A DNA stretch of 12,772 nucleotides from Proteiniphilum sp. UBA5384. GTDB taxonomy: Bacteria; Bacteroidota; Bacteroidia; Bacteroidales; Dysgonomonadaceae. The stretch covers positions 1 through 12,772 of the forward strand of contig NZ_DHOS01000013.1 in assembly GCF_002410825.1 (NCBI RefSeq), in the 5' to 3' direction. The number at the start of each line of letters is the position of its first letter. The stretch's first letter is position 1. The notes below the pieces were generated by a model. The model was not told the origin of the DNA, made no database searches, and saw only the letters and a list, made by a program, of their open reading frames with translations. A program made the position numbers and the translations under genes. Of this stretch, positions 8,844 through 12,772 are shown in pieces.

Positions 8844-8870
8844 CCGGATGATATTCGCAGTATCATCCGG
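8844..8870. terminator. Strong hairpin between fecR and susC, T-rich on the plus side
   Basis: A perfect 10-base inverted repeat, CCGGATGATA and TATCATCCGG, encloses a 7-base loop. It lies 51 bases upstream of the susC ATG and 48 bases after the fecR stop. On the plus strand it is followed by TCTTTTATTG and further long T runs, the arrangement of an intrinsic terminator acting on plus-strand (antisense) transcription. On the minus strand the hairpin is followed by GCTGAGTAATTTAATTTTC, a much weaker U tract, so it may only partly stop fecR transcription or may serve as a leader structure for susC. The hairpin itself is seen directly; its role is inferred. Confidence 0.55.
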
Positions 8871-8918
8871 TCTTTTATTGTTTTCGTTTTATTTTATTTT
8901 ATCATAGGCTGTCATATT

Positions 8919-10103
8919 TTATTCCGTTGCATGACTAATATATATTCGGTTATTTTCTTTTTTAAATTGTGTGGCACTTAGCAGGGTAATGGTGGTCATC
9001 ACGTTATCTAGATTTTCCGAGAGATAAATCTTGCCGGAACAGGTGCGTTTTTTCAAATTTACATCCTGCTCATAATTAAAGGAAAGATTATAGTATCTTT
9101 CTACTTTATCCAGGACATCTGTCATCGGTGTATTCTCTAACAAAAGGTATCCGTCTTTCCAGCTGATATAATGGGTCACGTCTACAGTCTGACGTTCGGG
9201 AGCTTTCCCCCTGGAAATGAGTAGTTGTTCATTCGGATTCAGAAACATTTCTTCCGTACCCGATTGTACGCTGACACTTCCCTCCACCAATACTACAGAA
9301 CCGGGAGAGTTGTCATAGTTTGAGAGATTGAATTTGGTCCCGTACACTCTCAGTTTGAAATCTGGCGTGTGAACATAGAAAGGTTTCTCTTTGTCATGTG
9401 CTACTTCAATATACATCTCTCCGGAGGCAAGTTTTATTTCTCTGTTTTTTCCAGAAAATTGTGTTGGAAATTCAAGCACCGATCCTGAATTCAGCCACAC
9501 TTTGGTACCATCCGCAAGCCTAAGCGTAGATCGTTTCCCGAAAGGTACAATCAATGAATTGATCTGGTCATGATTCACAGCTAACCGGGTGACATCATTA
9601 TCACGCTGGGTGACCTCAACTGTCCCTTCATCATTTAAGCTGACCTCCACATCGTTATCGAATGATATAGTTTTTCCACTTGTAATCAGCTGAATATCCT
9701 TATTATTCAATACTTCTCCGATAATAATCTCTTTGTCGGGTCTAACAAGAGACTCCGGAGTCAAAGAAAACAGCTTAATTCCGAGTATGATTAGCGCAAC
9801 TACGGCTACTGCTGATGCATACCCTATCAATGTGAAAATTTTTTTCTTTTTTTTCCGGTTTACACTTATTTGAATTCTTTCAAACAGTGCCATACGTTCA
9901 TCGTCATTTAAACTACTTTTATTCAAGCCCTCTTTTTTCAGGTAGTGGATGGCTTGTAGTAATTCGTTTTTTAACTCGGGATGTTGAAAGAAGAATTCTT
10001 TCCAATAACTGTTCATTGTCTCATCAGACATCAACTGCCATTGAAGGAATCGTTGGTCTTTTAAAAGATCCGTATAACTGTTACAAATATTGTTCCTCTC
10101 CAT
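8919..10103 (-). CDS. FecR-family transmembrane anti-sigma factor
   Basis: A 394-residue regulator with an N-terminal cytoplasmic region (1-87), one membrane segment at about 89-112 (IFTLIGYASAVAVVALIILG, preceded by five lysines), and a periplasmic part. The FecR domain spans about 185-280 (VPFGKRSTLRLADGTKVWLN; REIKLASGEMYIEVAHD; LRVYGTKFNLSNY; VVLVEGSVSV). A C-terminal DUF4974/STN-like domain follows at about 319-390 (MTDVLDKVERYYNLSFNY; MTTITLLSATQFKKENNRIY). In this family the cytoplasmic part holds the ECF sigma factor and the periplasmic part receives the signal from the STN domain of the partner transporter. The sigma gene is 186 bases upstream and an STN-containing SusC gene follows directly, so the partners are almost certainly these. 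The coding sequence has an A8-G-A7 run just before the membrane segment. Confidence 0.94.
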   Translation of the reverse strand: MERNNICNSYTDLLKDQRFLQWQLMSDETMNSYWKEFFFQHPELKNELLQAIHYLKKEGLNKSSLNDDERMALFERIQISVNRKKKKKIFTLIGYASAVAVVALIILGIKLFSLTPESLVRPDKEIIIGEVLNNKDIQLITSGKTISFDNDVEVSLNDEGTVEVTQRDNDVTRLAVNHDQINSLIVPFGKRSTLRLADGTKVWLNSGSVLEFPTQFSGKNREIKLASGEMYIEVAHDKEKPFYVHTPDFKLRVYGTKFNLSNYDNSPGSVVLVEGSVSVQSGTEEMFLNPNEQLLISRGKAPERQTVDVTHYISWKDGYLLLENTPMTDVLDKVERYYNLSFNYEQDVNLKKRTCSGKIYLSENLDNVMTTITLLSATQFKKENNRIYISHATE

Positions 10104-10230
10104 TCCGGTTATTATTTATACTTGGGAAATGTCGTTTTTAAAATTCCGTTGTTTGTATGAAAACGATTTTGAATTTTATTTATCCCCTTATTTTGATAAA
10201 ATCTTATAATTTTAACATTTCTGGTGTGAG

Positions 10231-10273
10231 AAAAAGCGGGACGATGGCCTTCTGGTCGTAAATGTACATCGTC
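10231..10273 (-). terminator. Possible weak terminator after the sigma factor gene
   Basis: On the minus strand, 16 bases after the sigma factor stop, GACGATG (10273-10267) can pair with CATCGTC (10246-10240), leaving a 20-base loop. CCGCTTTTTC follows at once. The order of stem then T run suits minus-strand transcription, but the stem has only 7 pairs and the loop is long, so it would be weak. It may reduce, rather than stop, read-through into the anti-sigma gene. Confidence 0.35.
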
Positions 10274-10289
10274 TAAAAAAAGAATAGTC

Positions 10290-10805
10290 TCAAAGAATTA
10301 AAAAGACACTGAATCTTTCTCTCAGGCTTAGTATCGCTTTCGACACCAGTTTGCGGCAGCCGTGAACACTGATTTGCAGGAGTTCGGCAATTTGTTTGTA
10401 GTCGTATTCCTGTACATAGCGGAGATAAATAATTTCGCGCTGCCTGTCGGTAAGCGCATTGAGCATTTGCTCGATCTCGTTCTTTATCTGTATCTGTTCT
10501 TCCCTTTCAATTATCAGGTCTTCCACATTTATCATGATATTGAATGGCATCTCCTCGAGAGGAACTACATTTCCCAGTGTTACTTCCCTTCTGACTTCTT
10601 TGTGAATGTCCAGTAGTCTGTTCTTAAGTGATTTGAAAAGATAGAATTTGATGTGACTGATATGCCTTAACAAGTCTTCATCAGCTGTGAGCTTTACGAA
10701 GACATCGTGAATGGCATCTTTTACAACCTCCCTTTCAAAGCCGAGGTAACATCCATAGATAAATAAATCATTCACATACAGATTGTAGAGAGAGGCAAGG
10801 TCCAT
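10290..10805 (-). CDS. ECF-subfamily RNA polymerase sigma factor
   Basis: A 171-residue sigma factor with only regions 2 and 4, the ECF (sigma-70 family) layout. Region 2 spans about residues 5-74, including the core-binding stretch DAIHDVFVKL and KFYLFKSLKNRLLDIHKEVR. Region 4 spans about 112-164 (LNALTDRQREIIYLRYVQEY, then the helix-turn-helix YKQIAELLQISVHGCRKLVS). It would direct RNA polymerase to the locus promoter when released by the FecR-type protein encoded next. The ATG at 10805 begins a typical ECF start (MDLASLYNLYVNDLF). A GTG at 10817 would add four residues (MKTG); neither has a clear ribosome-binding site, so the start is uncertain by four codons. The target promoters cannot be read from the sequence. 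Confidence 0.95.
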   Translation of the reverse strand: MDLASLYNLYVNDLFIYGCYLGFEREVVKDAIHDVFVKLTADEDLLRHISHIKFYLFKSLKNRLLDIHKEVRREVTLGNVVPLEEMPFNIMINVEDLIIEREEQIQIKNEIEQMLNALTDRQREIIYLRYVQEYDYKQIAELLQISVHGCRKLVSKAILSLRERFSVFLIL

Positions 10806-10852
10806 TCCTGTTTTCACCTGTTTTATAAAATCTACTATAATTAATCGGATTA

Positions 10853-10884
10853 CAAAGTAAGCGAAAAAATAATAAGATTTGAAA
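10853..10884 (-). promoter_or_regulatory. Candidate Bacteroidota primary-sigma promoter for the sigma/anti-sigma genes
   Basis: On the minus strand TTTC (10884-10881) and TTACTTTG (10860-10853) are separated by exactly 20 bases. The known Bacteroides consensus is TTTG at -33 and TAnnTTTG at -7 with 19-21 bases between, so each box has one mismatch. Transcription would begin near 10846, about 40 bases before the sigma factor ATG. The match is suggestive only, because the region is A/T-rich. Confidence 0.35.
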
Positions 10885-11056
10885 TTTTGACTTTTTTGTC
10901 TCTTCCTGAAAAAATGAAGTTTGTATCATTGTTTACAGTAGCTACAAGGTGGCAGTGGCAGCTTCTCTCGCAACGGTAACCGGCATCGGCAATGATTCTT
11001 TCGGGTACCGGGGTCGTAAAGGGATCAATACTGCTCAAGATGGTCGATGTATCCTT
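10885..11056. other. Intergenic stretch between the CE15-like and sigma factor genes
   Basis: About 170 bases with no recognisable gene. On the minus strand the CE15 frame stays open past its stop to about 10850, but the peptide (starting KDTSTILSSIDPF) resembles no family I know and has no separate start context. An imperfect inverted repeat (CGGTAACCG at 10974-10982 and CGGGTACCG at 11002-11010, one mismatch) is present without a T run. No convincing terminator for the CE15 gene was seen. Confidence 0.5.
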
Positions 11057-12346
11057 TTATTTAAAGCTAGGGCGGGTTACCGAATTTTTCGAAAAATGGG
11101 CATCGGCAAAGTCCAGGTATCGTTTCCAGTCGTACTCCTTCACATCATGTTTACCGGCCCTGATGTGATATCCGATATCACCAGTGATGGGTGTATGCAA
11201 TGCCGGCATTTCATCCGACCCAATAGTTTCTAATCCGTATAGCCGGTATACCGGGCCGGCATGATATGCGGCTAAAAATTCACCTCTCGGATCGGCCCAC
11301 AGATCTTCTTCAGCACTCGCCACGTATACCTTGCGTGGTGCAATCAGGGCGAGCAACTGATGCTGGTCGACCGGCAACAATTCCTCCTTGTTGTTGTATT
11401 GACGGAAACTTTCACAGAACCAATGAGGAAATGCTTTGTTGATGATCTCGGCAGTTTCCCCGAATTTTCTCCTGAAGAGTGCTGCTCCGCCACAACCGGA
11501 ATTATTGGATATAACGATACGAAAACGTTCATCCTGAGCACCGGCCCAAAGCGCAGCCTTCCCCTGGCGGGAGTGTCCCATGATGGCTATTTTGTTCGTG
11601 TCTATCTCTTCCTGTGTTTCCAGGAAATCGATAATCCGGCTGGACCCCCAGGCCCATGCGCCGATAGCCTGCCACTCTTCGGGAGCTGTTTTGTCAGGAT
11701 CGTATCCCGGAAAAAGAGAGACCACGCTGTACTCTTTTAATTCCGGCTTATCGGGGAAGATGTCATGATAACACATGGTGGCAACAGCATATCCCCGGTC
11801 GATTATCATGTCGTAACTCCACCGGTTCGCCTGATTCCCTCTCTCCCAATCCGGGTGACCCGGCTCTTTCACCAGACGGAAGGCGGGGGAGTGGAGAATT
11901 GTTGTGTCTGTGGTAGTGCTGTGGTTTCCCTTGAAATTGTATCCTACAAACACCGGAACTTTTCCTTTTCGCATATTCGGGATATACATCAACAGGATGG
12001 CTTCCGTTTTTTTATTTCCGTTCGAAAAGGTAAACTTGACCTGTCTGCTTGTTGCTTTGCCACTCAGCGCATCGGGGTTGTCTGTCAATATCTCGTATGA
12101 GATATCGATGTCCCCGGCAGGAGTGCGACCATACATTTTGGAGGCAAAGAGTTCCATCAGTTCCGGTCTTCTCTGCTTTTCCCACTGCTCTGCCGTGGTG
12201 ACCATTTCTCCGTTCCGACACTTCAAAAGTTCAGGAAGGATGTACGCAGGTACTTGCGATTCATCGTAATTTACGTTCTGTTGTGCGTGTGTGCTTGCAA
12301 AAACAAGACACAGAATCACGGTGGTCAGGATTTTTGTTTTTTTCAT
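11057..12346 (-). CDS. Secreted CE15-like (glucuronoyl-esterase-type) alpha/beta hydrolase
   Basis: A 429-residue protein with a cleavable signal peptide (MKKTKILTTVILCLVFASTH, likely cut after THA at residue 21). It has an alpha/beta-hydrolase fold of the bacterial CE15 type: the nucleophile Ser259 lies in GHSRQGKAALWAGA, SNNSGCGGAALFRRKFGET follows, and the probable catalytic His400 is in IRAGKHDV. CE15 enzymes cleave ester bonds between glucuronic acid side chains and lignin alcohols, but many bacterial members have unknown substrates and related proteins are often annotated acetylxylan esterase. The acid residue 23 positions after the Ser, a Glu in canonical members, is Asn282 here. The acidic cluster E346-E347-D348 (ASAEEDLWADP) is the likely substitute. 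The gene starts 20 bases after the GH20 stop, so the two are probably co-transcribed. Fold assignment is firm; substrate is open. Confidence 0.82.
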   Translation of the reverse strand: MKKTKILTTVILCLVFASTHAQQNVNYDESQVPAYILPELLKCRNGEMVTTAEQWEKQRRPELMELFASKMYGRTPAGDIDISYEILTDNPDALSGKATSRQVKFTFSNGNKKTEAILLMYIPNMRKGKVPVFVGYNFKGNHSTTTDTTILHSPAFRLVKEPGHPDWERGNQANRWSYDMIIDRGYAVATMCYHDIFPDKPELKEYSVVSLFPGYDPDKTAPEEWQAIGAWAWGSSRIIDFLETQEEIDTNKIAIMGHSRQGKAALWAGAQDERFRIVISNNSGCGGAALFRRKFGETAEIINKAFPHWFCESFRQYNNKEELLPVDQHQLLALIAPRKVYVASAEEDLWADPRGEFLAAYHAGPVYRLYGLETIGSDEMPALHTPITGDIGYHIRAGKHDVKEYDWKRYLDFADAHFSKNSVTRPSFK

Positions 12347-12366
12347 TGGAATGATTCATTGTGTTT

Positions 12367-12772
12367 TTATTTTTCCGGTCCCATTATCTCCGGGCTTACT
12401 CCCGGATTCCTGTAGTCAAAGAATGCGATGCCGCTCTTTCTGTAGAGGTCTGTCATTTTCTCCATCCGCCTGTCGAAATGCCGGAAGTCTTTTACTGCAT
12501 CGTTACTCCAGGCTGCCTCGGCCAGGGCTGCGATACGTGGAAAGACCATAAACTGAAATCTTTCCTTACTATGAATTACTTCAGTCCAGACATTGGCCTG
12601 AATTCCCATCACATGGGGTGAACAAAAAGAAACTCCGCCGGTCAGCCTGAGACTGGGAAACTCGTAGACGCTTTCAATAGGAGCAAAGGCGCCATCCCAT
12701 TTACGTCCCGAGGTATGGGATTCATGCTGTACAAAATCGAAATAAAGGGGTATCCTCGGGCAGAGTATGGTG
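12367..12772 (-). CDS. GH20 beta-N-acetylhexosaminidase, C-terminal part
   Basis: The last 134 residues of a gene that continues beyond the right edge. The frame is open from base 12772 and stops with TAA at 12369-12367. The fragment matches the end of the GH20 catalytic barrel: CPRIPLYFDFVQ (usual Tyr-x-Asp-Tyr-x-Gln region), GIQANVWTEVI at about 56-66 with the conserved Trp-Thr-Glu of the substrate pocket, then FQFMVFPRIAALAEAAWSND and a short helical tail ending FDYRNPGVSPEIMGPEK. No extra C-terminal domain follows. GH20 enzymes remove terminal beta-linked GlcNAc or GalNAc from glycans. The catalytic Asp-Glu pair and any signal peptide lie outside the window. The CE15-like gene follows after 20 bases. 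Confidence 0.9.
   Translation of the reverse strand, partial: TILCPRIPLYFDFVQHESHTSGRKWDGAFAPIESVYEFPSLRLTGGVSFCSPHVMGIQANVWTEVIHSKERFQFMVFPRIAALAEAAWSNDAVKDFRHFDRRMEKMTDLYRKSGIAFFDYRNPGVSPEIMGPEK

Noticed and set aside
10974..11010. Imperfect inverted repeat as terminator of the CE15-like gene
   Set aside because: One mismatch in nine pairs, a 19-base loop and no T run on either side; not a credible intrinsic terminator.
10850..11038. Minus-strand frame of 62 codons between the CE15-like and sigma genes
   Set aside because: It is in frame with the CE15 gene past its stop, has no start context and matches nothing known; it also covers the candidate promoter.
11360..11740. Plus-strand open frame of 126 codons
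   Set aside because: It is antisense to the CE15-like catalytic region and looks like a compositional shadow of that gene.
1..12772. tRNA or rRNA genes, CRISPR array, insertion sequence, prophage or attachment sites
   Set aside because: Nothing with the expected repeats, structure or protein families was found; nearly all of the window is taken up by the minus-strand genes listed.

Overview
This window looks like part of a Bacteroidota chromosome, most likely order Bacteroidales. The evidence is a SusC/SusD pair, SusE-type surface lipoproteins, a FecR-type anti-sigma factor with an ECF sigma factor, A/T-rich translation starts mostly lacking a clear Shine-Dalgarno, and moderate GC. I cannot place it to genus. 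Every gene I support lies on the minus strand, so transcription runs from high to low coordinates. No RNA genes, insertion sequences or CRISPR arrays were seen.

In the direction of transcription, the first block (12772-11057) is the C-terminal end of a GH20 beta-N-acetylhexosaminidase, cut by the window edge. It is followed 20 bases later by a secreted CE15-like (glucuronoyl-esterase-type) alpha/beta hydrolase. A gap of about 250 bases then holds a candidate Bacteroidota-type promoter. Next comes a signalling module: an ECF sigma factor (10805-10290) and its FecR-like membrane anti-sigma factor (10103-8919).

The main block is a polysaccharide utilisation locus: SusC transporter (8792-5337), SusD lipoprotein (5324-3708), two related SusE-like lipoproteins in tandem (3674-2550 and 2539-1397) and a GH76 lipoprotein, probably an endo-alpha-1,6-mannanase (1201-65). 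A further lipoprotein gene begins at base 68 and overlaps the GH76 stop by ATGA. Only its signal peptide and lipobox are inside the window.

Proposed working model: the surface GH76 enzyme cuts an alpha-1,6-mannan backbone (fungal mannan or a similar alpha-mannoside), SusD and the SusE-like proteins hold the glycan, and SusC imports oligosaccharides. SusC carries an N-terminal STN signalling domain, which fits regulation through FecR and the ECF sigma factor: substrate in SusC signals to FecR, which releases sigma to raise susC-operon transcription. The order SusC-SusD-SusE-like-SusE-like-GH76 resembles, from memory, a yeast-mannan locus of Bacteroides thetaiotaomicron, but that one uses a different regulator type. 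I see no clearly unprecedented system. The most useful leads are the regulator combination, the hidden partial lipoprotein gene, the altered catalytic acid of the CE15-like enzyme, and several intergenic inverted repeats.
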